Origin: Mucilaginibacter gilvus
GTDB lineage: Bacteria; Bacteroidota; Bacteroidia; Sphingobacteriales; Sphingobacteriaceae
Direction of reading: 5' to 3'
DNA: 64,000 bases
NCBI RefSeq assembly: GCF_004054195.1
Contig: NZ_SBIW01000001.1
Coordinates: forward strand, 434,001-498,000
The notes below the pieces were generated by a model. The model saw nothing but the letters and a program-made list of their open reading frames with translations, did not search any database and was not told the DNA's origin. Positions 9,227 to 18,380 of the stretch are shown piece by piece. Every line of letters starts with the position of its first letter. Positions within the stretch are counted from its first letter, which is position 1. A program made the translations under genes and the position numbers.

Positions 9227-10506
9227 AGAAAGTACTGATCATATCGCCCTATTTCCCGCCGGTAAACGCAGCAGATATGCACCGGGTACGCACAAGTTTG
9301 CCCTTTTTTGAACAATACGGATGGATAGCAGAGGTGGTTACCGTTGATGTTTTGTATACCGATATGGTGCAGGACGAGCTGTTATTGCAGAGCGTTCCGT
9401 CGGGGATCAAAGTTCACAAAGTGAAGGCTTTTGATAAACTCCGTTCCTCCAAACTTGGCCTTGGCAGTATTGCCCTCCGCTCGTTATGTTATTACCGCAA
9501 GTATGTTAACAAGCTTCTAAGCAACCACCATTTCGACCTTATTTATTTTTCTACCACGCAGTTCCCGGTTTGTGTATTGGGCGCTTACTGGAAAAAGAAA
9601 TTCAAGGTGCCCTATGTAATTGATATGCAGGACCCCTGGCATTCTGATTATTACCAGGATAAACCCAAAGACCAGCAGCCGTCAAAATATTGGTTCTCGT
9701 ACCGGTTAAACAAATATATGGAGCCCGCTGCCATTAAAAATGCCGACGGAATTATCGCTGTTTCTGAACAGTACATTACCGACTTAAAAAAACGCTACCC
9801 GCAAATAAAAGATATTCCGGCCGCAACTATCACGTTCGGCATGTTTCCGCCTGATCTGGATATCGCCGTTAAACACCGGGCTGAGTTTAAACCGCTGCTG
9901 AACCTTGATGATATCAACGTTGTTTATGTAGGCCGTGGCGGTACCGATATGCATAAGGCTATAACGCCCGTATTTGATGCATTAGCCCACTGCTTAAAAG
10001 CCGATCCGGCGTTCTTTTCGCGGGTAAAGTTTTACTTTGTCGGCACAAGTTATGCACCTGCGGGCCAGGGTAAGCCCAGTATTTTACCCCTTGCAGAAAG
10101 TTTAGGACTAACCGGCCAGGTAATTGAAATAACCGACAGGATAAGCTACTACCATTCCCTGGCTACATTAATGCAGGCAGACGCTTTGTTCATCCCCGGA
10201 TCTGACGACGCGAAATATACCGCTTCAAAAATATACCCCTATCTCCTGACACGAAAAGCGCTGCTGGCGGTGTTTAATCCGCAGAGTTCGGCAATAGCTA
10301 TACTTAAAGATTTTGGCATCAGCACGGTATATGATTATAACAATATAAGCCGGCAACATGTACTCGATTTTTTATACGCGCTGGGTGGTAAGCCACATTT
10401 ACAGATCAGTTTATCTGAAGAAGCGGTACAAAAGCATCTCGCGCAAACCAAAACACAGTTGCAATGCGAACTTTTTAACCTCGCTATAAACAATGACCGG
10501 CTATAA
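9223..10506 (+). CDS. Glycosyltransferase, GT4-like
   Basis: A 427-aa protein with a typical GT4 N-terminus, VLIISPYFPPVNAADMHRVRTSLPFF, and a DMQDPWHSDYY segment resembling the D-x-DPW motif of WbuB-like enzymes. The C-terminal domain contains VVYVGRGGTDMHKAITPVFDAL and DALFIPGSDDAKYTASKIYPYLLTRKALLAVF. It starts with GTG, overlapping the upstream TGA. The role is inferred as addition of one sugar to the repeat unit; the specific reaction is unknown. A 30-base gap follows before the next gene. Confidence 0.82.
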   Translation: MKKVLIISPYFPPVNAADMHRVRTSLPFFEQYGWIAEVVTVDVLYTDMVQDELLLQSVPSGIKVHKVKAFDKLRSSKLGLGSIALRSLCYYRKYVNKLLSNHHFDLIYFSTTQFPVCVLGAYWKKKFKVPYVIDMQDPWHSDYYQDKPKDQQPSKYWFSYRLNKYMEPAAIKNADGIIAVSEQYITDLKKRYPQIKDIPAATITFGMFPPDLDIAVKHRAEFKPLLNLDDINVVYVGRGGTDMHKAITPVFDALAHCLKADPAFFSRVKFYFVGTSYAPAGQGKPSILPLAESLGLTGQVIEITDRISYYHSLATLMQADALFIPGSDDAKYTASKIYPYLLTRKALLAVFNPQSSAIAILKDFGISTVYDYNNISRQHVLDFLYALGGKPHLQISLSEEAVQKHLAQTKTQLQCELFNLAINNDRL

Positions 10507-10536
10507 ACTCAATTTAACTGGCAGCGCCAGAACCCT

Positions 10537-11688
10537 ATGCGCAAATTAGCCATTGTAACAACGCATCCCATTCAATACTACGCGCCGGTTTTTCAATTAC
10601 TGGCGCAACGGGGCAATATTGATATTAAAGTATTTTACACCTGGAGCCAATCCACGTTAAAAAAAAATGACCCCGGTTTTGGGCGCGATATAAGCTGGGA
10701 CATCCCCTTGCTTGATGGCTACGCTTACGAATTTATTGAGAACACCGCTCAAGACCCTGGTTCGCACCACTCAAAAGGCATCATCAATCCCGGGCTTATC
10801 CCTGCTATTACTGGTTGGCAAGCCGATGCGGTGATGGTTATTGGTTGGGCATATAAAAGCCACCTCGGGGTTTTAAAATACTTTAAAAACAAAATTACGG
10901 TACTGTTCCGCGGCGATTCTACATTGCTGGATGAGCAATGGGGACTAAAAAACCTGCTGCGGTTTTTGTACCTGCGATGGGTTTACCGCCATGTAGACTA
11001 TGCATTATATCCCGGAAAGGCAACCAAGGCTTATTTTGAAAAATACGGGTTAAAAAAAACGCAACTGGTTTTTGCACCACACGCGGTAGATAACGCCCGT
11101 TTCGCAGCTGACCGCCAAAACGAGGCGCGCGAACTGAGAACCAGTTTAGCCATTAAGGATGAGGACATCCTTATTTTATTTGCCGGCAAATTTGAAGACA
11201 AAAAGGACCCACTTATATTAATCGATTCTTTTCTAAGCCTCGCGCAAAGCAACCTCCATTTACTTATGGTTGGCAATGGTGTTTTAGAGGAGCGGTTAAA
11301 GCAAAAGGCAAACGGCCATACCAATGTCCATTTTATGGATTTTCAAAACCAGTCGGTAATGCCGGTTGTTTACCAGGCCTGCAATCTTTTATGCCTGCCA
11401 TCCCGTGGCCCTAACGAAACATGGGGGCTGGCCGTCAATGAGGCAATGGCCTGCAATAAAGCGGTACTGGTATCCAACAAAACAGGTTGTGCGGCAGACT
11501 TGATTACCCCGGGCCATAACGGCAATGTTTTTACAGCTGAAAATACCGAAAGCTTACGCCTGAATTTAGCAGCCCTCTGCACATCAAAAGAAAAACTCCG
11601 GCTGTTAGGGGAAGCATCGGGGGAAATAATAGCCGGTTGGAATTTTACAAAAATAGCCCAGGCTATAGAAACCACGGTAACAAACTGA
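10537..11688 (+). CDS. Glycosyltransferase family 4 (GT-B)
   Basis: The 383-aa product opens with LAIVTTHPIQYYAPVFQLLA, frequent in EPS-locus GT4 enzymes. The second domain holds ILFAGKFEDKKDPLILIDSF and LLCLPSRGPNETWGLAVNEAMACNKAVLVSNKTGCAADLI, with the E-x7-E pair written as ETWGLAVNE and the final G-x-x-x-D/E loop. Length and two-domain layout are normal. A 49-base gap separates it from the following polymerase gene. Donor unknown. Confidence 0.92.
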   Translation: MRKLAIVTTHPIQYYAPVFQLLAQRGNIDIKVFYTWSQSTLKKNDPGFGRDISWDIPLLDGYAYEFIENTAQDPGSHHSKGIINPGLIPAITGWQADAVMVIGWAYKSHLGVLKYFKNKITVLFRGDSTLLDEQWGLKNLLRFLYLRWVYRHVDYALYPGKATKAYFEKYGLKKTQLVFAPHAVDNARFAADRQNEARELRTSLAIKDEDILILFAGKFEDKKDPLILIDSFLSLAQSNLHLLMVGNGVLEERLKQKANGHTNVHFMDFQNQSVMPVVYQACNLLCLPSRGPNETWGLAVNEAMACNKAVLVSNKTGCAADLITPGHNGNVFTAENTESLRLNLAALCTSKEKLRLLGEASGEIIAGWNFTKIAQAIETTVTN

Positions 11689-11737
11689 AATGATTACTAT
11701 TGCAGCCTGTAATTTAGGGTGAGTAACAAAAAGCAAA

Positions 11738-13132
11738 ATGGGTGGTAAAGGCTTAGAGAGATATATTGTACTTTTTATGCCCTGGTTAATTGCATTCCTG
11801 TTTAAAGGCGATGCGTACCTCTCCTACATGATCGCATGGATTGGTTCATTCGTTATTCTCTTTTTAACTCTTACGGGTTGGGTAAGGGCTATGCCAAAAG
11901 ACAGGCCTTTAGGTGAACAGCTTATGCGCCCCATGTTTATCATGCACATCATTTTTGCGGGCTACACCTGTTGCACATCAATATTTTACTTCTTTAGCGT
12001 ATTGGGCTATGACGAATTTAATGCACCAATAAGTACTTTTTTGGTAGACCAGGAGAAATTGGAACTTACTGCTCAATGCCAGCGACTTTACTGCCTCGGC
12101 CATGCTGCCTTTATTACAGGGGTACTTATGTTTATGAAGTACCCAACAAAGCACAAGTATTATATCGAAAAAAGCAACCTTGCTTCGCTGTTAATGAAAA
12201 TAGCGATAATCAGTTTCCCTCTATCTAATATATTGATCAGGTTGCCTGGGCTGTCGCAATTTTCTATCCAGTTGAGTGCCTTAAGCTTTATAGCAGGCAC
12301 ACTGGCGCTTGCCTTTGCTATCCCATTAAAAAAACCTGTTAATACTTTAATATGCAGTGGGTTATATGTAATTAACTTTTATATCGCCTTAACGTCTGGC
12401 TTTAAAGAGCCCATCATCATCAGCGTGCTGGTGCTGGGTATATTTTTATACCCTAACTATAAAAAACTGGTGCTGGTTACATTCGTCCCCATATTATTCG
12501 GGTTGTTTATTGTATTGCCAGCCTACGTTAACAACTATCGCTCTACCGCCTGGACAGGCGATGTAGCCGCCGACGATGCAGCCCAGCAATCACTTGATGC
12601 TGCTTTAAATGACGAAAACACCACCACCTGGGCGTTCCTGGTATTGCGGTTAAGCGAGATTGATATGTTCACCACCTTTGTAAAAACCACTCCCTCATCG
12701 GTTGATTATTATGGTACCGAGCTTTTAAAACAATCGGCTATTGCCATTGTGCCGCGCATATTTTGGCCCGAAAAACCTATTACCGAGGAGTTAGTAATGG
12801 CCCGAGTATACAAAGCAGGCGTAGTAAACAGGGGGTCAAACGTATCGGCAAAGCCAGCTTACATTGTAGATGGTTACTTATCGGCGGGTACATTTGGTGT
12901 TTTTCTCTCAATGTTCCTGTATGGGGTAATTGCCCAGCTAATATCCAATAAAGCCGAAGCACTGTTTGGGGGATATATTTTGGGTACCGCGCTTATATTT
13001 AGTGGCTTGTTCCAGATCTTTTGGCGCGGACTGAGCTTTGAATTTATCATCAACTCTGTATTTTGGAGCTATATAAGTATGCTGGGCGTATTTCATATTT
13101 TACGAAAAAGAAATATCCTTAAAAAGACTTGA
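11738..13132 (+). CDS. Wzy-like O-antigen/EPS polymerase, probably the exosortase-associated type
   Basis: An integral membrane protein (464 aa) with about 11-12 hydrophobic segments spread along its length and a large polar loop around residues 265-350 (NNYRSTAWTGDVAADD ... WPEKPITEELVMARVY). That layout, many helices plus one long periplasmic loop, is typical of Wzy polymerases that join undecaprenyl-linked repeat units in the periplasm. It sits between GT genes and about 2.6 kb upstream of an exosortase. NCBI-type annotations of Sphingobacteriaceae name an 'exosortase Y-associated Wzy-like protein' in such loci, and this is likely a member. It is the only polymerase candidate here. Confidence 0.78.
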   Translation: MGGKGLERYIVLFMPWLIAFLFKGDAYLSYMIAWIGSFVILFLTLTGWVRAMPKDRPLGEQLMRPMFIMHIIFAGYTCCTSIFYFFSVLGYDEFNAPISTFLVDQEKLELTAQCQRLYCLGHAAFITGVLMFMKYPTKHKYYIEKSNLASLLMKIAIISFPLSNILIRLPGLSQFSIQLSALSFIAGTLALAFAIPLKKPVNTLICSGLYVINFYIALTSGFKEPIIISVLVLGIFLYPNYKKLVLVTFVPILFGLFIVLPAYVNNYRSTAWTGDVAADDAAQQSLDAALNDENTTTWAFLVLRLSEIDMFTTFVKTTPSSVDYYGTELLKQSAIAIVPRIFWPEKPITEELVMARVYKAGVVNRGSNVSAKPAYIVDGYLSAGTFGVFLSMFLYGVIAQLISNKAEALFGGYILGTALIFSGLFQIFWRGLSFEFIINSVFWSYISMLGVFHILRKRNILKKT

Positions 13133-14262
13133 AGATACTACATATCACCGCCGCCTATAAACCGGCCGTTATTTATGGCGGGCCAACTATGTCGGTAGCT
13201 ACGTTGTGCGAGGAGCTATCCAAAGCAGGTGTTTCTGTACAGGTATTTACCACCACTGCCAACGGCGCGCAGGAACTGGCTGTTGATACGGCGGTACAGC
13301 TAAATGTAGATGGTGTGCCGGTAATTTATTTCACACGGATAACAAAAGACCACACCCATTTTTCGCCGGGTTTGTTGAAGGCTTTGTGGAAAAAAGCAAC
13401 AGAATTTGATGCCATACATATCCATGCCTGGTGGAATTTGGTATCGATGCTATCCTGCGCAATAGCATTGGCACGCAAAGTACCGGTTGTTGTATCGCCC
13501 CGGGGCATGTTAAGCGCTTATTCGTTCAACAATAAAAACATTGGTGCCAAAAGGCTTATCCATAAAATAATGGGGGAAAGCCTTTTAAATAAAAGCCATA
13601 TCCACACCACGTCAAATTATGAAAGCCAGGCCGTTATTAACCTGGTAAAGCCCTTAAGTATAACCGCGCTGCCCAATTTTGTGAAACTACCTAATCCAGG
13701 TGTTATAGATCAGAGCACGTGCGGCGGCGTCTTAAAATTACTTTTCTTTTCGCGCATAGAAGAGAAAAAAGGGCTCGACATTCTGCTAAAAGCCCTTAAA
13801 TTTCTTACGCTAACCTACCATTTAACCATTGCCGGCGATGGCGAGGAAGAATATATTAATTACCTGAAGACTTTAACCCGGGGCGTGGAAGATAAAATTA
13901 CATGGGCAGGTTTTTATGGTGCCGATAAGTTTGAGCTATTACAACAACACCATCTGCTGGTACTCCCCTCGCACGATGAGAATTTTGGCAACGTAGTGAT
14001 AGAAAGCCTGGGTGTGGGCACCGCGGTTTTAGTAAGCGAAGCGGTTGGCCTTGCCGGTTATGTTAGAGAGAATAATTTTGGTTGGATCTGCCAAACTAAC
14101 GCACAATCTGTAAGCGATACCATAAACAATATTGGTGCAAGCGGCCTGGCAGCGCTAACCAACATAAGGCAAACGGCCCCCGCAATTGTGCGGAACGATT
14201 TTACCGGCACGGCCTTAGCTCAAAAATACATCAACTTTTATCAGCAACTAATTAAAGCATGA
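13129..14262 (+). CDS. Glycosyltransferase family 4 (GT-B), exosortase-locus type
   Basis: A 377-aa GT-B enzyme: MKILHITAAYKPAVIYGGPTMSVATL at the N-terminus with the GGP(T/S) donor loop; HIHAWWNL and VVVSPRGMLSAYSFNNK in the acceptor half; LFFSRIEEKKGLDILLKAL and LVLPSHDENFGNVVIESLGVGTAVLVSEAVG in the donor half. The E-x7-E pair is ENFGNVVIE. It starts with TTG overlapping the polymerase TGA. The polymerase-GT4-methyltransferase-GT2-exosortase order resembles loci where a conserved XrtY-associated GT is annotated, so it may be that conserved partner; this is from memory of family names. Confidence 0.9.
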   Translation: MKILHITAAYKPAVIYGGPTMSVATLCEELSKAGVSVQVFTTTANGAQELAVDTAVQLNVDGVPVIYFTRITKDHTHFSPGLLKALWKKATEFDAIHIHAWWNLVSMLSCAIALARKVPVVVSPRGMLSAYSFNNKNIGAKRLIHKIMGESLLNKSHIHTTSNYESQAVINLVKPLSITALPNFVKLPNPGVIDQSTCGGVLKLLFFSRIEEKKGLDILLKALKFLTLTYHLTIAGDGEEEYINYLKTLTRGVEDKITWAGFYGADKFELLQQHHLLVLPSHDENFGNVVIESLGVGTAVLVSEAVGLAGYVRENNFGWICQTNAQSVSDTINNIGASGLAALTNIRQTAPAIVRNDFTGTALAQKYINFYQQLIKA

Positions 14263-14879
14263 GCCATTACCAGGATTATCAGTACCAGGACGATGCCATA
14301 ATGCATAATTTGATTTATACCCAACGCCCCTTGCTTAAAATGTTGGATAAAGATAAAAACCGCTGCATTTTAGATTTAGGTTGTGGCAACGGCTACCTGG
14401 TAAATCATTTGCTATCGTTAGGATATAATGTTTATGGTACCGATGCTTCTGAACAAGGAATCGCAATTGCCCGAAAGACTAACCCCGAAAGATTTTTTGT
14501 ACAGGATCTAAGTATTGATAAGCTCCCACCGGAACTACAGGGGCTGAAGTTTGACACCATTATCTCCACCGAGGTAATTGAACATTTGTACGACCCCGAA
14601 AAGTTTATAGATTTTTGCAAGCGAGCCTTAACTGCCAATGGCGAGCTTATTATCTCCACCCCTTACCACGGCTACGTTAAAAACCTCCTGCTTAGCCTGG
14701 CAAACAAATGGGACGAGCACATGAGCCCCCTGTGGCTGGGAGGGCATATCAAAATGTGGTCGGCAAAAACGTTGGGGCAGCTGCTTAACGGCAAGGGATT
14801 TACGGTAACGCAATTTGAGGGTTGCGGGCGTATACCATATCTTTGGATGTCGATGATCATCAAAGCACGCTTAAATTGA
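14259..14879 (+). CDS. Class I SAM-dependent methyltransferase
   Basis: A 206-aa Rossmann-fold methyltransferase with motif I ILDLGCGNGYLVNHLLSLGYNVYGTDASEQGI (residues ~34-66), motif II/III FDTIISTEVIEHLYDPEKFI, and a C-terminal W/aromatic-rich cap (HMSPLWLGGHIKMWSAKTL). It resembles UbiG/Methyltransf_23 type enzymes that methylate small molecules or sugar hydroxyls. Located between two glycosyltransferases with 4-base overlaps at both ends, it most likely decorates the exopolysaccharide or its lipid-linked intermediate. Confidence 0.88.
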   Translation: MSHYQDYQYQDDAIMHNLIYTQRPLLKMLDKDKNRCILDLGCGNGYLVNHLLSLGYNVYGTDASEQGIAIARKTNPERFFVQDLSIDKLPPELQGLKFDTIISTEVIEHLYDPEKFIDFCKRALTANGELIISTPYHGYVKNLLLSLANKWDEHMSPLWLGGHIKMWSAKTLGQLLNGKGFTVTQFEGCGRIPYLWMSMIIKARLN

Positions 14880-15745
14880 ACAACGAATACTCGTTTATCA
14901 TATTAACTTTTAATGAAGAAATTCATTTACCCCGGCTGCTGCGATCTATAGCGGGGCTTAATGCCGCGATATTTGTTTTAGATTCTTACAGTACCGATAG
15001 CACCCTTGCCATTGCGGAAGCAGCCGGTGCATCTGTTTTACAGAACGCCTTTGAAAATCATCCCAAGCAATGGGATTTTGCGCTCAAAAACTTTGATGTT
15101 AAAACCCCCTGGGTAATTTGCCTGGATGCCGACCAGGTAGTTACTCCGGAACTGCAGATACAATTGCTGAACTTTAAGGACCAGGATCATCCAAATATCA
15201 ACGGTATATACTTTAACCGTAAAAACTTTTTTAAAGGTAAATGGCTTAAGTATGGTGGCTATTACCCGTTCTACCTGCTTAAAATGATCCGTTACGGCAT
15301 CGGTTATTCCGACCTTAACGAGAATATGGACCATCGCTTAATTGTTCCGGGGAATACCATCATCTGGAAAAAGGGCCACATTTTAGAAGAAAACTTAAAA
15401 GAAAACAATATCCGTTTTTGGATAGAAAAGCATAATAAATACAGCGACCTGCTTGCACTGGAAGAAACCGAGAGAATATTGGGCACCCGCAACCAAACCG
15501 TAAAGCCCGCTTTTTGGGGCTCGCCGGATGAGCGTACCGCACGGCTTAAACAGTTATGGTGGCAATTGCCGCGCTATGTAAGGCCGTTGTTATATTTTAC
15601 GTACCGCATGGTATTTAAACTGGGTATATTAGATGGCCGCACCGGTATCATATTCCATTTTTTACAGGGCTTTTGGTTTAGGCTGGTGGTAGATATTAAA
15701 ATAGACGAGATCATCAAACAAAAGCAGGATGCAGATAGGCATTAA
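14876..15745 (+). CDS. Glycosyltransferase family 2 (GT-A)
   Basis: The GT2 core starts YSFIILTFNEEIHLPRLLRSI and continues with VLDSYSTDSTLAIAEAAG and the metal site CLDADQVVTPEL. The longest open frame begins at TTG 14822, deep in the upstream gene. The TTG at 14876, which overlaps the upstream stop as TTGA, gives a normal GT2 N-terminus and copies the coupling seen at 13129, so it is preferred (289 aa). The C-terminal half (FNRKNFFKGKWLKYGGYYPFYLLKM ... RYVRPLLYFTYRMVF) resembles GTs of the WaaE/KdtX group. The 3' end overlaps the exosortase gene by 17 bases. Confidence 0.88.
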   Translation: MNNEYSFIILTFNEEIHLPRLLRSIAGLNAAIFVLDSYSTDSTLAIAEAAGASVLQNAFENHPKQWDFALKNFDVKTPWVICLDADQVVTPELQIQLLNFKDQDHPNINGIYFNRKNFFKGKWLKYGGYYPFYLLKMIRYGIGYSDLNENMDHRLIVPGNTIIWKKGHILEENLKENNIRFWIEKHNKYSDLLALEETERILGTRNQTVKPAFWGSPDERTARLKQLWWQLPRYVRPLLYFTYRMVFKLGILDGRTGIIFHFLQGFWFRLVVDIKIDEIIKQKQDADRH

Positions 15746-16286
15746 AAATAACATAGCGTTATGGTTCGGTGTAAAGTTCACCGGGCTTTTTTTGTTGTTC
15801 TACTATTTTAATATTTTGTTTTTTGGGCTTACGTTGCCCGGCAACAACTACAACGCTTTTTTAGACCATCATTTTAATTATATCGATTGGCTTAGATACG
15901 CACTGTTACACATTTCGAGCACACTGCTTAATTGGCTGGGCTTTACATCCATTGTGGGTTATCACCAATTACTGGTTGTAGGCCATGGTATTATCGACCT
16001 TATTTACACATGCCTCGGGTTTGGGGTAATGAGTTTTTTCGCGGCCTTTGTAATAGCATACCCAAAAAAATTAAAACCCAAACTGGTATTCCTGGTGTGT
16101 GGTTTATTCGGCATCCAAATACTTAATGTTGTGCGGCTGATGCTGCTGGCCCTGTATTGGAACAAAAGCCGTAGCCGGATCATCGATCATCATATAATTT
16201 TTGACGTACTCATTTATATCATCATTATTGTTTCTTTATATAAATGGATCAACAACAAAGCTACTAACCCCGATGCAGCAAACTGA
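15729..16286 (+). CDS. Exosortase/archaeosortase family protein (XrtY-like)
   Basis: A small polytopic membrane protein (185 aa) with about five hydrophobic helices. It carries the exosortase catalytic triad pattern in order: Cys in DLIYTCLGFG (~residue 95), Arg in LNVVRLMLL (~residue 135) and His in IIDHHIIFDVLIY (~residue 155). Exosortases process proteins bearing a C-terminal sorting tail, coupled in many species to exopolysaccharide loci. The position next to a Wzy-like gene and a GT4 suits the Bacteroidota XrtY type; that subtype name is my inference. The gene overlaps both neighbours. No protein with a clear PEP-CTERM-like tail was found in this window, so its substrate must be elsewhere. 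Confidence 0.82.
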   Translation: MQIGIKNNIALWFGVKFTGLFLLFYYFNILFFGLTLPGNNYNAFLDHHFNYIDWLRYALLHISSTLLNWLGFTSIVGYHQLLVVGHGIIDLIYTCLGFGVMSFFAAFVIAYPKKLKPKLVFLVCGLFGIQILNVVRLMLLALYWNKSRSRIIDHHIIFDVLIYIIIIVSLYKWINNKATNPDAAN

Positions 16287-16824
16287 TCTTTCGGTATACA
16301 ATAACCATCCTTATCATCCGGGGGGTAATGCGTTTAAACGCTTGCTTTGGTATTATGTGAACGCTATAATTTTTACGAGCCGTTTATTCCCTATCAATGG
16401 CCTAAAAACGTTATTGCTGAAACTGTTTGGCGCAAAGCTCGGCATCGGGGTAGTAATAAAACCTGCCGTAAATATAAAATCGCCCTGGCTGTTATCAATC
16501 GGCAACCACACCTGGATAGGCGAACAAGTTTGGATAGATAACCTGGTGATGGTAACCATTGGCAGCCATGTTTGCCTCTCGCAAGGCGCTATTTTGCAAA
16601 CCGGCAGCCATAATTATAAAAAGAAAACGTTTGATCTGATAACCGGGAGTATTACATTAGAAGATGGCGCCTGGATAGGCTGTGCAGCTATTGTTAACCA
16701 GGGTATTATCATGGGCTCGCACGCGGTGCTTACTACCGGTTCGGTGGCTACAAAAAATTTAGACCCCTACTTTATTTACCAGGGAAACCCCGCTATAAAA
16801 GCACGGGCAAGAGAGATAAACTAA
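16273..16824 (+). CDS. WcaF-type putative acetyltransferase (left-handed beta-helix)
   Basis: A hexapeptide-repeat acyltransferase of ~183 aa. The C-terminal two thirds show the [LIV]-G-x4 periodicity (LGIGVVIKPAVNIK, IGNHTWIGEQVWIDNL, IGSHVCLSQGAILQTGSHNY, LEDGAWIGCAAIVNQGIIMGSHAVLTTGSV), ending in YQGNPAIKAR as in WcaF/WxcM-like enzymes. The open frame begins at 16201, but the ATG at 16273, inside the exosortase end, yields the usual N-terminus with a helix LWYYVNAIIF. It probably acetylates a sugar of the exopolysaccharide using acetyl-CoA. Confidence 0.88.
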   Translation: MQQTDLSVYNNHPYHPGGNAFKRLLWYYVNAIIFTSRLFPINGLKTLLLKLFGAKLGIGVVIKPAVNIKSPWLLSIGNHTWIGEQVWIDNLVMVTIGSHVCLSQGAILQTGSHNYKKKTFDLITGSITLEDGAWIGCAAIVNQGIIMGSHAVLTTGSVATKNLDPYFIYQGNPAIKARAREIN

Positions 16825-16826
16825 AT

Positions 16827-17270
16827 ATGCTGAAGAGAACTCCCTTAACTTTTGGAATGATAGCCACCTTAGTTGGCGTATTGATATTTACAGGCTGCAA
16901 GGAAAAAACAATATCTAAAGCCGACCCAAGTGAAACAAACCGAGTTATAGACAGCGCATCGCTTTCCCAAATACTGGCCCTGGATAAACAGGCAAAAGGC
17001 AGCGTATTTGTGCTTACCAAAGATTACCCCGAACTAAAGCACCTGCAAAACCGCGTGATACTGCTGCCACCGCTAAGCCAGGACCTCTCTATCAATTTTG
17101 ATGAATACCTCCATAAAGATTATATGGGGCCAATCAATATCCTTTTGCCCTCCTATTATGTAGGCATCCGGGCTTCAGTTATCCTTAAATGTTTCCCCGG
17201 GTACAAGGGGTTCACCTTTACAGAATTAAGCGATAACTACGTTTTGTACCATTCCGATAAAAAGAGGTAA
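16827..17270 (+). CDS. Small lipoprotein of unknown function at the end of the EPS locus
   Basis: I do not recognise the family. The 147-aa protein has a basic start, a hydrophobic stretch and a lipobox-like VLIFTGC, so residue ~24 is a likely lipidated cysteine. The mature part is short with no metal or nucleotide motif. It contains a proline-rich VILLPPLSQDL and two hydrophobic strands near the C-terminus (YMGPINILLPSYYVGI, GYKGFTFTELSDNYVLY). It starts two bases after the acetyltransferase stop and is the last gene of the locus before convergent obg. Its partnership with the exosortase or polymer is only by position. Confidence 0.7.
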   Translation: MLKRTPLTFGMIATLVGVLIFTGCKEKTISKADPSETNRVIDSASLSQILALDKQAKGSVFVLTKDYPELKHLQNRVILLPPLSQDLSINFDEYLHKDYMGPINILLPSYYVGIRASVILKCFPGYKGFTFTELSDNYVLYHSDKKR

Positions 17271-17274
17271 CAGG

Positions 17275-18273
17275 TTACCTGTTAATCTCTTTCCACAGCA
17301 GGTCTTTTAGCTCGGTGATGTTCCGCTGCGCTACCGATGAAATAAACACGTAAGGAATGCCTTCCGGTACTTCCTTCTCCATCTCCGCCTGCAATTCTTC
17401 ATCCAGCATATCGCTTTTTGTAATGGCCAGCACGCGTGGTTTGTGCATCAGTTCGTCGTTATATTGGCTTAGCTCCCGCAACAGGATGTCGTACTCTTCT
17501 TTTATCGTCCTCGCGGTATCGGCCGGTACCATAAATAAAAGCACCGAGTTACGCTCGATGTGACGCAGGAACCGGATCCCCAAACCCTTACCCTGCGATG
17601 CACCCTCTATAATGCCCGGTATATCCGCCATAACGAACGATTGATTGCCGCGGTACCCCACAATGCCCAAGTTAGGCACAAGCGTTGTAAAGGCGTAATC
17701 GGCTATCTCCGGCTTCGCTGCAGATACCACTGAAAGCAAGGTTGATTTACCCGCGTTAGGGAAACCTACCAAACCAACATCGGCCAGTATTTTTAGTTCG
17801 AGGATATTCCAGTCTTCCTGGCCGTCTTCGCCTGGTTGGGCAAAGCGCGGGGTTTGCCTGGTGGATGTTTTAAAGTGCCAGTTGCCCAAGCCGCCACGGC
17901 CGCCGCTGGTTAATATCTGGGTTTCCCCGTCGTGGTTTATTTCGAAAAGGATCTCACCTGTTTCGGCATTTTTGGCAATGGTACCCAGGGGTACTTCTAA
18001 TATCTCATCACGCCCGGTTTTGCCGCTTCGTTGCGAGCTGCCACCCGGATCGCCATCGCCGGCTATGACGTGTTTGCGGAATTTTAAGTGAAGCAAGGTC
18101 CACAACTGGGCGTTACCTTTTACAATAACGTGGCCTCCGCGGCCGCCGTCGCCGCCATCAGGGCCGCCCATCGAGGTTAAAATATCCCTGTGTAAATGCG
18201 AAGAACCTGCTCCTCCGTGGCCGGAACGGCAGCAGATCTTTACATAATCAACAAAATTTGAACCCTGCGACAT
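17275..18273 (-). CDS. obg: GTPase Obg/CgtA
   Basis: Obg is a ribosome-associated GTPase needed for 50S assembly and stress control. The N-terminal ~160 residues show the glycine-rich Obg fold ([35 protein letters not shown]). The G domain follows with P-loop [11 protein letters not shown] (~residue 168), switch [18 protein letters not shown] and the base-recognition ITKSD. At 332 aa it lacks the C-terminal OCT domain, normal for many phyla. It is convergent with the EPS locus (4-base gap) and lies downstream of adk on the same strand, 107 bases away. Confidence 0.97.
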   Translation of the reverse strand: MSQGSNFVDYVKICCRSGHGGAGSSHLHRDILTSMGGPDGGDGGRGGHVIVKGNAQLWTLLHLKFRKHVIAGDGDPGGSSQRSGKTGRDEILEVPLGTIAKNAETGEILFEINHDGETQILTSGGRGGLGNWHFKTSTRQTPRFAQPGEDGQEDWNILELKILADVGLVGFPNAGKSTLLSVVSAAKPEIADYAFTTLVPNLGIVGYRGNQSFVMADIPGIIEGASQGKGLGIRFLRHIERNSVLLFMVPADTARTIKEEYDILLRELSQYNDELMHKPRVLAITKSDMLDEELQAEMEKEVPEGIPYVFISSVAQRNITELKDLLWKEINR

Positions 18274-18310
18274 AATCTTTTTTCTTTTGAGATGGAAAGC
18301 CCCAAAGTTA

Positions 18311-18359
18311 GTAAAGTCCGAAAGATAAGAAACATACGCTTCTTTCTTTCGGACTTTAC
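18311..18359. repeat. Inverted repeat in the adk-obg gap
   Basis: GTAAAGTCCGAAAG (18311-18324) is perfectly complementary to CTTTCGGACTTTAC (18346-18359) across a 21-base loop. More copies of the word TCCGACTT/TCCGGACTT follow to 18380. No T-run follows on the transcribed strand, so this is better read as a word-repeat palindrome or a mRNA stem between adk and obg than as a terminator. Confidence 0.7.
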
Positions 18360-18380
18360 CGACTTATCCGACTTCCGGAC

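Noticed and set aside
17275..18273. Obg without its C-terminal OCT domain as a possible truncation
   Set aside because: The OCT domain is absent in many bacteria, and the N-terminal and G domains are complete.
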